A DNA stretch of 64,000 nt from Streptomyces sp. B1I3 (GCF_030816615.1 NZ_JAUSYD010000001.1:2232001-2296000), one strand, 5' to 3'; shown: positions 38,456 through 52,703, counted from the first letter of the stretch. The notes: a model not told the origin generated them from the sequence alone. Program-made: numbers and translations.

Positions 38456-39172
38456 ATGTACGGAGATGTCGCGTCGATGGACACCGTTCGTCCCACCCCT
38501 GACCAGCTCGACGTCCAGGCCTCCCGGCTCCATGACTCGCAGGTCTGGCAGCAGATCGTCACGGGGTGGGACCGCACCACTCCCGAGCCCGTCCTCCCCG
38601 CCTCCGCAGGACCCGCTGCACCCGTAACCGCGCAGGCGCATGCAGCCGCACCGGCACCCGCGCCCGCGCCCGGCGAGGTGGCGAGGCCGGGAGGCGAGGG
38701 TGACTGGCGGGACCTGCTGTCGGTGCCCGTCGACCGGCTGATCGACGAGTCACTGCGTGCGCTGCCCGCCCAGCCGCCCGGGGAGCGGCCGCTCCCCGGG
38801 CGGCTGGGCGCGGTGCTGCCCGAACGTCTCCACGCATGGCGCCGGATCGGGCAGCCCGATGTACTTCCCTCCACCCATCTCGGCTATGCGCGGCTGGTCC
38901 TCACCGAGTGGGGGTGGCAGAACACCCCGTACCGCCTGCGCAACGCCCGTGGCGCGCGCTGCCTCTGCGGGGCGATGCTGACCGCGCACAGGCTCGGGCA
39001 CGGTTCCCTCGAGACCGTTGACCGTGCCGGTGCCTGGTTGATCACCGAGCTGCGCTCGCAGGGCTGGACCGACCTGATCGGCCCCTGGAACCGGCAGCCC
39101 GGACGCACCGCCTCCGACGCCCTGTCCCTGATCGACGCGACGATCCGGCGGGCGTCCCTGGCCGGACAGTGA
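38456..39172 (+). CDS. Conserved hypothetical protein (DUF6197-like)
   Basis: A 238-aa protein. The first ~85 residues hold a disordered Ala/Pro stretch. The C-terminal domain starts near VPVDRLIDESLRAL and has L-x-E-W-G-W...R-C-L-C-G-A-M-L-T-A...GHG and ...WN-x-x-PGRTxxDALxLI elements, which resemble the DUF6197 proteins common in Streptomyces. Start at ATG 38456 with GAGGA 6 nt upstream. No function is known to me. Confidence 0.65.
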   Translation: MYGDVASMDTVRPTPDQLDVQASRLHDSQVWQQIVTGWDRTTPEPVLPASAGPAAPVTAQAHAAAPAPAPAPGEVARPGGEGDWRDLLSVPVDRLIDESLRALPAQPPGERPLPGRLGAVLPERLHAWRRIGQPDVLPSTHLGYARLVLTEWGWQNTPYRLRNARGARCLCGAMLTAHRLGHGSLETVDRAGAWLITELRSQGWTDLIGPWNRQPGRTASDALSLIDATIRRASLAGQ

Positions 39173-39505
39173 AGCCCGTGCGCCGGCGCAGCAGGGCGTG
39201 GCAGGACAACACGCACACCACCACACCCACGAGAGCTGCCCGGAACGCCGCCACCGCCCGTGCGACCGCCGGCCGGCCGAAGTCCCCGGTACCGGGAGCC
39301 GCCGGCCGGCGTCGCAGCCACGGGAACGTTGGCCCCGACCGGCACCGACCGGCGCCGGACCCGGCAGACGCCCAACCGGTGGACGCGGGCCCGAGCGGCT
39401 GCCGCGCCACGCGTCACGGTGGCGCCCCCTCCGCCCCACCGTGAGCCGCCCCAGGCACCACGGCAGCGACCCCCTCCGCCCCCGCCGCGCTCCGCGCTCC
39501 CCCGC
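39173..39505. other. Gene-free GC-rich gap before recX
   Basis: About 330 bp. Several overlapping frames are open, as expected at this GC content, and one minus frame contains a hydrophobic stretch (AALVGVVVCVLSCHALL), but none has a supported start. CCGGCCGG-type palindromes occur around 39,270-39,310. I see no convincing gene. Confidence 0.4.
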
Positions 39506-40198
39506 TCAGACCGGCTCGTCCAGTCCTTCCGTGTCCTCCCCCTCCGCTTCGAGCGCCTGACGCACCACGCGCAGGGCCATGCCCTCGCCGTAACCCTTGC
39601 GTGCGAGCATGCCGGCGAGCCTGCGCAGGCGCTTGTCGCGGTCGAGACCGCGGGTGGAGCGGAGTTTGCGTGCGACCAGCTCCCTGGCGGTGTCCTCCTC
39701 CTGCTCCGGGTCGAGCTGCCCGACCGCCTCGTCGATCACCGCGGAGTCCACGCCCTTGGTGCGCAGCTCGCGCACGAGGGCGCGACGGGCCAGCCCTCTG
39801 CCGTGGTGCCGGGACTCGACCCAGGCATCTGCGAACGCCGCGTCGTCGATCAGGCCGACGTCCTCGAACCGTGACAGCACTTCTTCCGCCGCCTCGTCCG
39901 GGATCTCCCGCTTGCGCAGGGCGTCGGCGAGCTGCTTGCGGGTGCGTGGCGTCCCGGTCAGCAGACGCAGGCAGATGGCGCGCGCCTGCTCCACCGGGTC
40001 GCGCGGCTCCCCCTTCCCGGCCCTCGACGAGGAGGGGGAACCGCTGCTTCTGGAACGGGAGCGGGAACGACGGCCCGCCCCCTCGCCGAACCCGGCCCCC
40101 GGAACGGTCCCCGAGGAGCCGTCGGCGGACTCTGCGGCGTTTTCGGGACCGGGACCCGCACCCGCGTCGGCACCCGGCCACTCCGTACGACGCGTCAC
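39506..40198 (-). CDS. recX: RecX, regulator of RecA
   Basis: A 230-aa protein: ~70 residues of disordered, charged N-terminus, then three RecX helical repeats (ARAICLRLLTGTPRTRKQLADALRKR, VGLIDDAAFADAWVESR, RKLRSTRGLDRDKRLRRLAGMLARKGY). RecX binds RecA filaments and restrains them. It starts at GTG 40198, 3 bp after the recA stop, so it is cotranscribed with recA and would share its SOS control. Confidence 0.92.
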   Translation of the reverse strand: MTRRTEWPGADAGAGPGPENAAESADGSSGTVPGAGFGEGAGRRSRSRSRSSGSPSSSRAGKGEPRDPVEQARAICLRLLTGTPRTRKQLADALRKREIPDEAAEEVLSRFEDVGLIDDAAFADAWVESRHHGRGLARRALVRELRTKGVDSAVIDEAVGQLDPEQEEDTARELVARKLRSTRGLDRDKRLRRLAGMLARKGYGEGMALRVVRQALEAEGEDTEGLDEPV

Positions 40199-40201
40199 GG
40201 C

Positions 40202-41335
40202 CTAGCTCTTGGCCGCCGGAGCCTTGGCGGGCTTCGCCTTGGTCGCGGGAGCGGGCACCGCCTTCGCCGCCCCGTCGGCCGCCGCCGCACCAGGTGCGGC
40301 CGCCACCTCGGCAGCGGGCTCCGCCGCCGGTTCCTCCGGGCGGACGCCGACACCGAGCTTCTCGAGGATCTTCTTCTCGATCTCGTCGGCGAGGTCGGGA
40401 TTGTCCTTGAGGAAGTTGCGGGCGTTCTCCTTGCCCTGACCGAGCTGGTCGCCCTCGTAGGTGTACCAGGCACCGGCCTTGCGGACGAAGCCGTGCTCCA
40501 CACCCATGTCGATCAGGCCGCCCTCACGGCTGATGCCCTGGCCGTAGAGGATGTCGAACTCGGCCTGCTTGAACGGCGGCGCGACCTTGTTCTTGACGAC
40601 CTTGACGCGGGTGCGGTTACCGACGGCGTCGGTGCCGTCCTTGAGCGTCTCGATCCGCCGGATGTCCAGCCGGACCGAGGCGTAGAACTTCAGCGCCCGG
40701 CCACCCGTCGTGGTCTCCGGCGAACCGAACATCACGCCGATCTTCTCGCGGAGCTGGTTGATGAAGATCGCGGTGGTCTTGGACTGGTTGAGCGCACTGG
40801 TGATCTTGCGGAGCGCCTGGCTCATGAGACGGGCCTGCAGACCGACGTGCGAGTCACCCATCTCACCCTCGATCTCGGCACGGGGCACCAGGGCCGCGAC
40901 GGAGTCGATGACGATCAGATCCAGCGCACCGGAGCGGACCAGCATGTCCACGATCTCCAGTGCCTGCTCGCCGTTGTCCGGCTGCGAGAGGATGAGGTTG
41001 TCGATGTCGACGCCGAGCTTCTTCGCGTACTCCGGGTCCAGAGCGTGCTCCGCGTCGATGAACGCCACCGAGCCACCGAGCTTCTGCGCGTTCGCCACGG
41101 CGTGCAGCGTCAGCGTCGTCTTGCCGGAGGACTCCGGCCCGTACACCTCCACCACGCGGCCGCGCGGCAGACCGCCGACGCCGAGCGCGACGTCGAGCGC
41201 GGTCGATCCGGTGGGGATCACCTCGATCGGCTCGTTCGGCCGCTCACCGAGGCGCATCACCGCGCCCTTGCCGAATTGCCGTTCAATCTGTGCGAGCGCG
41301 GCGTCCAACGCCTTCTCGCGGTCGGTTCCTGCCAT
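40202..41335 (-). CDS. recA: RecA recombinase
   Basis: A 377-aa DNA-dependent ATPase for homologous recombination and SOS induction. Walker A GPESSGKT at 66-73, Walker [13 protein letters not shown], loop L1 ([16 protein letters not shown]) and loop L2 (the [18 protein letters not shown] segment) are intact. The C-terminal ~45 residues are Ala/Glu/Lys-rich, as in other Streptomyces RecA proteins. The promoter region carries a LexA box at 41476-41487. Start at ATG 41335. Confidence 0.97.
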   Translation of the reverse strand: MAGTDREKALDAALAQIERQFGKGAVMRLGERPNEPIEVIPTGSTALDVALGVGGLPRGRVVEVYGPESSGKTTLTLHAVANAQKLGGSVAFIDAEHALDPEYAKKLGVDIDNLILSQPDNGEQALEIVDMLVRSGALDLIVIDSVAALVPRAEIEGEMGDSHVGLQARLMSQALRKITSALNQSKTTAIFINQLREKIGVMFGSPETTTGGRALKFYASVRLDIRRIETLKDGTDAVGNRTRVKVVKNKVAPPFKQAEFDILYGQGISREGGLIDMGVEHGFVRKAGAWYTYEGDQLGQGKENARNFLKDNPDLADEIEKKILEKLGVGVRPEEPAAEPAAEVAAAPGAAAADGAAKAVPAPATKAKPAKAPAAKS

Positions 41336-41475
41336 GGGTTCCACCCGATTTGCTTGAGTCGATCGCTTCACGTGACAGACGCTAACCCCTGCCACTGACA
41401 ATGGGCCTCGACGTCCTCCCGGCCTGTGGACAACTCCACGGCCGAGCCCGGGAATCCCCGGCCGGAATCCCATAT

Positions 41476-41501
41476 GAATGGATGTTCGATTTTAGTGTCA
41501 A
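41476..41501 (-). promoter_or_regulatory. recA promoter with LexA (SOS) box
   Basis: On the minus strand TTGACA (41501-41496) is followed by GAACATCCATTC (41487-41476), which fits the actinobacterial SOS box GAAC-N4-GTTC with one deviation and is the form I recall for Streptomyces recA. The box covers the -10 side of the promoter, so LexA would block RNA polymerase. Distance to the recA start is about 140 bp. Confidence 0.8.
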
Positions 41502-41651
41502 GCGCACCACGCTGACCTGCCGCGCTCCCACACCTCCCCCACCGGACGACCCCACAGTGGACTGCGAGCCGCCTTGCCGGCCATGACCGACCACCCCGCG
41601 CGAAGGCGGCGGCCCCATGACAGCCGGGGGCACCCGGATCAGTTAGCTGCG

Positions 41652-42020
41652 ATGTACACCATGTTACGTTCCGACCATATGGAGACACGTTCATACGATC
41701 CGCAGGGAAAGGTCGCTCTTGTCACCGGAGGCACCCGCCGCACCGGCCGGGGCGTCGCCTCGCAGCCAGGCGCGGCAGGCGCGGCAGGCGCGGCAGGCGC
41801 GGCAGGCGCGGCAGGCGCGGCAGGCGCGGCAGGCGCGAGCGTGCGCCAAGGCCGAGATTGAGATCGAGATCGGGTGAAGCAGGACCGTTCGGAGATCGTC
41901 ACTGGACGCCGGTCCCACGCACCGTGCCCGGCCGTCGACACGCACGCGATCACCGGCCGTTACGCGATCCCGCTCCTCATCGGGACGCCGGGCGGTCTGG
42001 TCGTCGTCGAGGCCGCCCCG
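41652..42020 (+). pseudogene. Decayed short-chain dehydrogenase
   Basis: The first part encodes the SDR nucleotide-binding start (GKVALVTGGTRRTGRG), but after ~30 residues it runs into a 9-bp tandem repeat (41767-41838) and then a stop near 41860. A further SDR-like piece in another frame (HAITGRYAIPLLIGTPGGLVVVEA) appears at 41941-42015. The catalytic YxxxK region is absent. A TTA codon sits in the upstream extension. It looks like an SDR gene destroyed by deletions and repeat expansion. Confidence 0.6.
41767..41838. repeat. Eight tandem copies of a 9-bp unit
   Basis: CAGGCGCGG repeated eight times (the last copy ends in A), giving Ala-Gly-Ala repeats in the SDR frame. The multiple of three suggests slippage expansion inside a formerly coding region. 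Confidence 0.9.
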
Positions 42021-42023
42021 TCC

Positions 42024-43265
42024 TCACCTTCCGCGGACGCGCCCGACCGCGCGGCGGATCCGTGACAGGACCGGCTCGCCGCGGCGCGAGCGGTGGTCGC
42101 CGTGCACCCGCGGGTCGTCCGTCACCTCGTAGCGCCTCACATACGCGCCGAGGAACGCCTGGAGCGTCGCGACGGCCGGAATGGCGATGAGCGCGCCGAC
42201 GGCACCCATCAGCGCGGTCCCCGCCACCACCGATCCGAAGGCCACCGCGGGATGGATGTCGACCGTCTTGGAGGTGAGCTTCGGCTGCAGCACGTAGTTC
42301 TCGAACTGCTGGTACACGACGACGAACCCGAGCACCCACAACGCGTACCAGGGGTTGACGGTGAAGGCGATCAGCATGGGCAGCGCACCGGCCAGGTACG
42401 TACCGATCGTGGGGATGAACTGCGAGACGAGGCCGACCCAGACCGCGAGCGCCGGCGCGTAGGGCACATCGAGGACGACCAGCAGGATGTAGTGCGCCAC
42501 CCCTGAGATCAGCGCCATCAGTCCGCGCGAGTAGAGGTAGCCACCCGTCTTGTCCACCGCGATCTCCCAGGCGCGCAGGACCTCGCCCTGCCGGGCGGGG
42601 GGCATGACGGAGCACAGCGCACGCCGCAGCCGGGGACCGTCCGCCGCGAAGTAGAACGAGAACAGGAAGATCGTGAGCAGCCGGAACAGTCCGCCGAGCA
42701 CCGTGGTGGAGACGTCGAGGACCCCGGTCGCACTGTTCTGGACGTATCTCTGGAGCCAGTCGGAGTGCAGCACGCTGTCCTGCACCTGGACCCGGGACAG
42801 TTTCGTGTGGAAGGTCTGGTTGACCCACTTGATCACCGAGTCGAGGTACTGGGGGAAGTCGTCGACCATGTTGACGATCTGTCCCGCGAGCATCGAGCCG
42901 AGCAGGACGACGAAGCCCACCCCCGCGATCAGCACCCCGAGGGAGACCAGGAAGGTCGCGAGTCCGCGCCGCATTCCGCGGCCGGCCATGCGGCTGACCG
43001 CCGGCTCGATCGCGAGCGCCAGGAAGAAGGCGATGAGGATGTTGGTCAGCAGCCCGATGAGCTGGTCGAACGCCCAGCTGCCCAGCCGGAAGCACCCGTA
43101 GAGCGCCAGGGCCAGGACCATCGCGCGAGGCAGCCAGCCGGGCATGCGGACCGGACCGTTGCCGGACGGCGGATTCGGTGGCGCGGCCGGCGGGACGGGC
43201 GGAGGGGTGGACGGCTGTGTCTGGGCGGTCTCGTCTGTCGGTGCCACGGGGCAAGTCTCGCTCAC
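42024..43265 (-). CDS. AI-2E family transporter (PerM-like permease)
   Basis: A 413-aa membrane protein with a disordered ~45-residue Pro/Thr start, about eight membrane segments and the family's conserved C-terminal region (IPTIGTYLAGALPML, VVYQQFENYVLQPKL, VAFGSVVAGTALMGAVGALIAIP). Family members export diverse small molecules or ions, and the substrate is unknown. It lies 6 bp downstream of the DUF3046 gene, as commonly seen near recA in Streptomyces. Confidence 0.88.
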   Translation of the reverse strand: MSETCPVAPTDETAQTQPSTPPPVPPAAPPNPPSGNGPVRMPGWLPRAMVLALALYGCFRLGSWAFDQLIGLLTNILIAFFLALAIEPAVSRMAGRGMRRGLATFLVSLGVLIAGVGFVVLLGSMLAGQIVNMVDDFPQYLDSVIKWVNQTFHTKLSRVQVQDSVLHSDWLQRYVQNSATGVLDVSTTVLGGLFRLLTIFLFSFYFAADGPRLRRALCSVMPPARQGEVLRAWEIAVDKTGGYLYSRGLMALISGVAHYILLVVLDVPYAPALAVWVGLVSQFIPTIGTYLAGALPMLIAFTVNPWYALWVLGFVVVYQQFENYVLQPKLTSKTVDIHPAVAFGSVVAGTALMGAVGALIAIPAVATLQAFLGAYVRRYEVTDDPRVHGDHRSRRGEPVLSRIRRAVGRVRGR

Positions 43266-43271
43266 CTGGGG

Positions 43272-43466
43272 TCAGCGTTTGTCCGCGGGAACGCCCACCG
43301 CGGAGCAGACCGCCCGCCAGACGTCCTTCGTCTCCCATCCCGCGGCCAGGGCCTCCCGCACCGTGCGACCGCCGAGTTCGGCCATCACATGGTCGCGTGC
43401 GAAGGAATCCGCGTACGTCTCACCGAAGTGGTCCGCCATCCGCTCCCAGAAAATCGTCAACCGCAT
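43272..43466 (-). CDS. DUF3046 protein
   Basis: A 64-aa protein beginning RLTIFWERMADHFGETYADSFARDHVM, the signature of DUF3046, a short actinobacterial family without known function that is frequently encoded near recA. I start at ATG 43466 because the conserved motif begins there; an upstream extension to 43514 is not conserved. It is likely cotranscribed with the AI-2E transporter gene. Confidence 0.85.
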   Translation of the reverse strand: MRLTIFWERMADHFGETYADSFARDHVMAELGGRTVREALAAGWETKDVWRAVCSAVGVPADKR

Positions 43467-43545
43467 GACTTCAGTATCCCGCTCCTGGGGGTGCAGCCGG
43501 ACCGGGAGGACCATGCCGGCGGTTCTTCCCCTCTACGGTCGGTCC

Positions 43546-44460
43546 ATGGCTGGAACCGGAGAAGATCCTCTCGCCCGTGCCGAACAGTTCGTCTGGCTCA
43601 CCGCACGCGTCCTCGAGCAGCGTCGGTTCGCCCACCTCTTCCTGGGCGGGAGCGCGGACGCCGTCGAGACCGCGCTCGCGGCCTATCTGAACGAGGACGG
43701 CGGCTACGGTCACGCGCTCGAACCCGATCTGCGCGGACCCGTGAGCCAGCCGCTGCACGTCGCCCACGCGCTGAAGGTTCTCGACTCGATCGGCCGTTGC
43801 CGTGGTCTGGGGGTGGAGCGGATCTGCCGCTACCTGACGGATGTGTCGACCAGGGAGGGCGCCCTGCCCGCCCTGCTCCCCTCGCAGCGCGGCTACCCCG
43901 CCGCCCCGTTCATCCCCGTCGTCGACGACCCGCCCGCCGAACTGCTGGCCACGGGCCCGGTCGTGGGGCTCCTGCACCGCAACCAGGTGTGGCACGCCTG
44001 GCTCTTCCGGGCGACCGACTTCTGCTGGGCCGCAGTCGACGCGCTGGAGCAGTCGCACCCGTACGAGATCGAGGCGGCCGTCGCCTTCCTGGACGGCGTC
44101 CCCGACCGTGGGCGGGCCGAGGCCGCTGCCGACCGGCTGGGCCACCTGGTACGGGAGCGGCGCCTGGTGGTCCTGGACCCGCTGCGGCGCCCGGACCACC
44201 CGGTGGCGCCCGGTTACGCGCCGGGGGAACACCACTTCCCGCACGACTACGCCCGGACACCCGGGTCGCTGGCACGCCGGTGGTTCAGCGACGGCGAGAT
44301 GGCGAGCTCCCTGGAGCACTTGGCGGCCGAGCAGGAGGAGGACGGCGGCTGGCCGGTCACCTGGCGGCAGTGGGCTCCCGGAACGGCCCTGGAAGGGCGC
44401 CCGATCGTGACGCTCAAGGCGCTGCAGACACTGCGTGCGTACGGGCACGGCCCCGGCTGA
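43546..44460 (+). CDS. Prenyltransferase/terpene cyclase-like alpha-barrel protein
   Basis: A 304-aa protein with repeats of an alpha/alpha-barrel type (ETALAAYLNEDGGYGHALEPDL, ...LEHLAAEQEEDGGWPVTW). The D/E-GG(Y/W)G pattern is typical of prenyltransferase and squalene-cyclase superfamily barrels. The catalytic DXDD motif of cyclases is not evident, so enzymatic activity is doubtful. ATG at 43546, start right after a GGTC sequence without a strong ribosome-binding site. Divergent from the DUF3046 gene. Confidence 0.68.
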   Translation: MAGTGEDPLARAEQFVWLTARVLEQRRFAHLFLGGSADAVETALAAYLNEDGGYGHALEPDLRGPVSQPLHVAHALKVLDSIGRCRGLGVERICRYLTDVSTREGALPALLPSQRGYPAAPFIPVVDDPPAELLATGPVVGLLHRNQVWHAWLFRATDFCWAAVDALEQSHPYEIEAAVAFLDGVPDRGRAEAAADRLGHLVRERRLVVLDPLRRPDHPVAPGYAPGEHHFPHDYARTPGSLARRWFSDGEMASSLEHLAAEQEEDGGWPVTWRQWAPGTALEGRPIVTLKALQTLRAYGHGPG

Positions 44461-44479
44461 ACCGGCGGCGCCGTATGCG

Positions 44480-44785
44480 CTACGCCAGGGCGCGTACGCC
44501 CGCGGTGACCACGACGGCCGCACCGACCACGACGAGGAACGGGGCCCGCAGGACCAGGGCGACCGCCGCCGCCCCGAGCCCGGCCGCTCGTGCGTCCAGC
44601 ACCACCTGCTGCCCGTCCCCGAACGTCTGCTGGGCCGTGAGGGCCGCGAGCAGCGCGACCGGGAGGAGTGCTGCCAGCCGCTGTGCGAGCGGCCGCTCCA
44701 GCAGACCGGCGGGCACCAGGAGCCCCAGGAGCTTGGCGAGGTAGCAACCGGCCGCGGTGAGCGCGATGGCGATCCAGATGTTCAT
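44480..44785 (-). CDS. azlD: Branched-chain amino acid exporter, small subunit AzlD
   Basis: A 101-aa protein with three to four membrane segments (IWIAIALTAAGCYLAKLLGLLVP and two more), of normal AzlD size. Its ATG overlaps the azlC stop (ATGA). With AzlC it forms a two-subunit exporter for branched-chain amino acids or related compounds (LIV-E family). Confidence 0.88.
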   Translation of the reverse strand: MNIWIAIALTAAGCYLAKLLGLLVPAGLLERPLAQRLAALLPVALLAALTAQQTFGDGQQVVLDARAAGLGAAAVALVLRAPFLVVVGAAVVVTAGVRALA

Positions 44786-45585
44786 CGGCTCTCCCGGGTG
44801 TTCTCGGTGCCGTCGGTGGCGGTCTCGTCCGGGCCCCGCTTCCCGCGCCCCAGCAGGAAGAGGACGACGGGTGCGGCAGACGCGGACACGAGGACCGGCA
44901 CACCTGCCGGCAGCACCGGCAGCAGCCCCAGGGCCAACAGGACGGCCAGTCCGGCCGTGGCGCGTTCCGTGGTGGTCTTCAGCATCGGTGCGAGCAGGGC
45001 GAGGAACACCGCGGGACTCGCCGCGTCGAGACCCCAGGCGTCGGTGTCGCCGAGCGCTTCGGCGCCCAGCGCGCCCACCAGGGTGGTCAGGTTCCACAGG
45101 GTGTAGAGGGTGAGCCCCGTGACCGTGAAACCGATGCGGGCGGCGCGCCGGGTGGGCTGGGCGAGCGTGACCGCGGTCGTCTCGTCGATGACCCATTGGG
45201 CGGCGAGGGGCCGCAGCGCGCGTGGCAGGGACAGCAGCTGCGACAGCCGCAGCCCGTAGAAGGCGTTGCGGACGCCCAGGAAGAAGGCGCCGGCCGCCGC
45301 GGTGTACGGGTTGCCACCCGCTGCCAGCGCGCCCACCAGTGCGAACTGCGAGGCGCCGGTGAAGACGAGCAGGCTGAGCAGGCAGGTCTGCAGGAGGGTG
45401 AGCCCGGAGCCCGCCGAGGTGACCCCGAAGGCGAATCCGGAGAGACCGACGGCCATGCCCACGCCGAGTGCGTCCCGGACGACGGCCGCGTCCGGTTTCG
45501 CGCCGGCCGTGCGCGGGGCGCCGGCCGCGGTGCCGGAGGCTCCGGCACCCTGAGGAGGTGTTGTTCGTTCTGCCACGTCAGGCAC
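44782..45585 (-). CDS. azlC: Branched-chain amino acid exporter, large subunit AzlC
   Basis: A 267-aa membrane protein of the LIV-E family. The ~35-residue polar start precedes six to seven membrane segments, with the conserved FTGASQFALVGALAAGGNPYTAAAGAF region and a WVIDETTAVT motif. The GTG start at 45585 lies 1 bp after the stop of the AraC gene, so the three genes form one operon, and the AraC protein probably controls export. Confidence 0.88.
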   Translation of the reverse strand: MPDVAERTTPPQGAGASGTAAGAPRTAGAKPDAAVVRDALGVGMAVGLSGFAFGVTSAGSGLTLLQTCLLSLLVFTGASQFALVGALAAGGNPYTAAAGAFFLGVRNAFYGLRLSQLLSLPRALRPLAAQWVIDETTAVTLAQPTRRAARIGFTVTGLTLYTLWNLTTLVGALGAEALGDTDAWGLDAASPAVFLALLAPMLKTTTERATAGLAVLLALGLLPVLPAGVPVLVSASAAPVVLFLLGRGKRGPDETATDGTENTRESR

Positions 45586-45586
45586 G

Positions 45587-46456
45587 TTACGGGGAGGCGT
45601 CCGGGCCGGTCTTGTACGTTCTTGCGCGCTCCCGCCGGTAGGCGCCCGGGGGCACTCCCACGATCCGGGTGAAGTGGCGGTTGAGATGGGCCTGGTCGGT
45701 GAAGCCGACCGCGGTGGCGGCCTCGGCCGGCGCGGCCCCCGCCTCGAGCATGCGGCGTGCGCGGCGCACCCGGGCGTCCGTGAGCCAGGTGTGCGGGGGC
45801 ATGCCGTACTGCTTCCTGAAGGCCCGCAGCAGGGCGAACGAACTGGTGCCGACCTCCGCCGCCAGGCTCTCCAGGGTGGGCGGCCGCTGCATCCGCTCCT
45901 CCAGCGCGGCGCGTGCGAGGGCCGCCCCGGAGGCTCCTGCGGAGTGGGGCGTACGTATGGGCAACGGCGCCGCCCTGCCGTGGCGGCCGAGCAGCCGGGC
46001 GACCGTGGCGCGCAGCACGGTGTCGGCCGCCAGGGCGTTGCCCTCCTCGGCGGCCCGGTGCACCTCGGTGATCAACCGGGCGGTCGGTGGATCGATGACG
46101 CTCGTCTCGGTGAAGCCGACGGTGCCGCGCAGGCTCGTGAGCTCGGCCGCGATGTCGTTGACGACCTGGGCCGAGGGGTAGAGCGTGGCGTAGACCCAGC
46201 CTTCGGGCACTCCTGCCCGGGCGGTGTGCGCCACTTCCGGATTGATCATGACGACGCTGCCGGGGCCGGCGTGCACGGTGTCGTGGGGAAGGCCGATCGT
46301 CTCGACTCCGCGGGTGACGGCGGCGAGGACGTAGCCCTCGTGGCTGTGCCGGGGGAAGGTGTGGCGTACGTACCGGGCACGCAGCAGATCGAGGCCGGGC
46401 AGTGCGTCGGGCTGCCAGTGCCTCGCCCACTCCCCTGTCGCGCCCGCTGCCGCCAT
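45587..46456 (-). CDS. AraC-family regulator
   Basis: A 289-aa regulator: an N-terminal AraC-type cupin ligand domain (TFPRHSHEGYVLAAVTRG, GPGSVVMINPEVAHTARA) and a C-terminal double helix-turn-helix (residues ~180-280: LESLAAEVGTSSFALLRAFRK and AATAVGFTDQAHLNRHFTRIVG). The family commonly controls LysE/AzlCD-type exporters. Start at ATG 46456, because the upstream frame is unsupported. First gene of the araC-azlC-azlD operon and divergent from lhr. Confidence 0.88.
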   Translation of the reverse strand: MAAAGATGEWARHWQPDALPGLDLLRARYVRHTFPRHSHEGYVLAAVTRGVETIGLPHDTVHAGPGSVVMINPEVAHTARAGVPEGWVYATLYPSAQVVNDIAAELTSLRGTVGFTETSVIDPPTARLITEVHRAAEEGNALAADTVLRATVARLLGRHGRAAPLPIRTPHSAGASGAALARAALEERMQRPPTLESLAAEVGTSSFALLRAFRKQYGMPPHTWLTDARVRRARRMLEAGAAPAEAATAVGFTDQAHLNRHFTRIVGVPPGAYRRERARTYKTGPDASP

Positions 46457-46572
46457 GGCGGCATTCTCGCAGGTCCGGGGCAGCGGTATGCCGTTCGGTC
46501 CTGTCGGCGGGGGCACGCGGTGAGCACGCCGGGAGGCGTGCGCAACGGCCGTTGTCAGTGCCGGGGTGCACG

Positions 46573-51309
<4,737 letters not shown>

Positions 51310-51372
51310 GGCCGGCGTCGGCGCGGGAGCCCGGCTCTCCCGCCGACGCCCCGGCCCGCGCATGATGGAGGC

Positions 51373-52182
51373 ATGCCCGAAGGTGACACGGTCAAGCAGA
51401 CCGCCAAGCGTCTCGACACCGCACTCGCCGGCCACGTCCTGACGCGTTCGGATCTGCGGGTCCCCCGGTTCGCCACGGCCGACCTGACGGGGCGGAGGGT
51501 CCTGGACGTCACCGCGCGCGGCAAACACCTGCTCACACGCGTCGAGGACGGGCTCACCCTGCACAGCCATCTGCGGATGGACGGCGCGTGGCGCATCTAC
51601 GCTCCGGGCGAGCGCTGGCGCGGCGGTCCGGCCCACCAGATCCGGGCGATCCTCGCCACCGCGGACCACACCGCCGTCGGATACCGCCTGCCCGTGCTCG
51701 AACTGCTGCGTACCAGGGACGAGGCGAACGTCGTCGGGCATCTGGGCCCCGATCTGCTCGGCCCGGACTGGGACCCCGAGGCCGCGCTGCGCAACCTGCT
51801 CACCGGTCCGGCGCGCTCCGTCGGTGAGGCTCTCCTGGACCAGCGGAACCTGGCCGGGATCGGCAATGTCTACAAGTGCGAGCTCTGCTTCCTGGCGCGC
51901 GTCACACCCTGGACACCGGTGGGCGAGCTGCCCCTGCCGATCGTCTCGCGCATGGTCACCGTGGCCAAGCACCTACTGGAAGCCAATCGTGACCGTCCCA
52001 CGCGGACCACCACCGGCGGCCCCACAGCCGCCCTGCCCCATCCGCGCGCCCGCGAGCCGCTCTTCGTCTACGCCCGGGCGGGCCGCCCCTGCCTGCGCTG
52101 TCGCACACCGATCCGCAAGGCGGACCAGGACACCCGGCCCACCTACTGGTGTCCGCACTGCCAGTCCGGCCCCACCGGCTGA
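51373..52182 (+). CDS. nei: Endonuclease VIII-type DNA glycosylase/AP lyase
   Basis: A 269-aa Fpg/Nei enzyme. The mature start P2-E3-G-D-T (catalytic Pro and Glu) distinguishes Nei from Fpg (PELPE). The helix-two-turn-helix (SVGEALLDQRNLAGIGNVYKCE) and a C-terminal zinc finger (CLRCRTPI...TYWCPHC) are present. It removes oxidised bases. It lies 63 bp after lhr, so the two repair genes probably act together. Confidence 0.92.
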   Translation: MPEGDTVKQTAKRLDTALAGHVLTRSDLRVPRFATADLTGRRVLDVTARGKHLLTRVEDGLTLHSHLRMDGAWRIYAPGERWRGGPAHQIRAILATADHTAVGYRLPVLELLRTRDEANVVGHLGPDLLGPDWDPEAALRNLLTGPARSVGEALLDQRNLAGIGNVYKCELCFLARVTPWTPVGELPLPIVSRMVTVAKHLLEANRDRPTRTTTGGPTAALPHPRAREPLFVYARAGRPCLRCRTPIRKADQDTRPTYWCPHCQSGPTG

Positions 52183-52215
52183 GCCCGGGGCCGTACAGCG
52201 AGCTGCACCGCCGGT

Positions 52216-52440
52216 CTACGGCAGGGGGCGCTCCGGCCCGGCGGCACCGGTGGCCTCCTCCGGTTCGCCCGCGGGCCGCACGGCCGCCACCACGTGCACG
52301 GGCAGCAGGCTCAACCCCCACCCACCCGCCGCCACCGCGCCCTCGACCAGTCCCGCGTGCTCCGGCTCGAGCAGCATGCGCAGCACCGCCCACCACCACG
52401 CGCCACCGAGGACGAGCGCCGGCACCCATCGCCGCACCAT
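52216..52440 (-). CDS. Small hypothetical membrane protein
   Basis: A 74-aa protein with two hydrophobic segments (WVPALVLGGAWWWAVLRML and a weaker one near LSLLPVHVVAAV) and a Pro/Glu-rich cytoplasmic tail. Start at ATG 52440 with AAGGAGG close by. Found as a lone gene convergent with nei. No family recognised. Confidence 0.55.
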   Translation of the reverse strand: MVRRWVPALVLGGAWWWAVLRMLLEPEHAGLVEGAVAAGGWGLSLLPVHVVAAVRPAGEPEEATGAAGPERPLP

Positions 52441-52703
52441 GGCTGCCTCCTTCGGCCGACGCTAGTACGGCTCGCTCTCCTGCGGGGAGGGCGCACCGGT
52501 GCACCATCGGCGTACGCGGCGCGCAGAGGACGGCGGTACGCGCTCTCCTGGGCCGCGTGCGGGACAGGTGGACCACAGCCCTTCCAGGCAGTTTCTCCCG
52601 GACCCGCGCCGCCTGCATCCCGCCCTCACGCGCCTGTGCCCCCGCCGAACGGATCGGCGAGGGCACATCGGCGCCTGCCAGGCGCCCTGCGTGGGACTCG
52701 AGG

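Noticed and set aside
39042..39410. Minus-strand frame with a hydrophobic stretch in the gap before recX
   Set aside because: It overlaps the DUF6197-like gene in part, has no ribosome-binding site and otherwise reads as Arg/Ser/Pro low complexity.
41767..41838. Tandem repeat as a CRISPR array
   Set aside because: The unit is 9 bp with no spacers. It is slippage-type tandem repetition.
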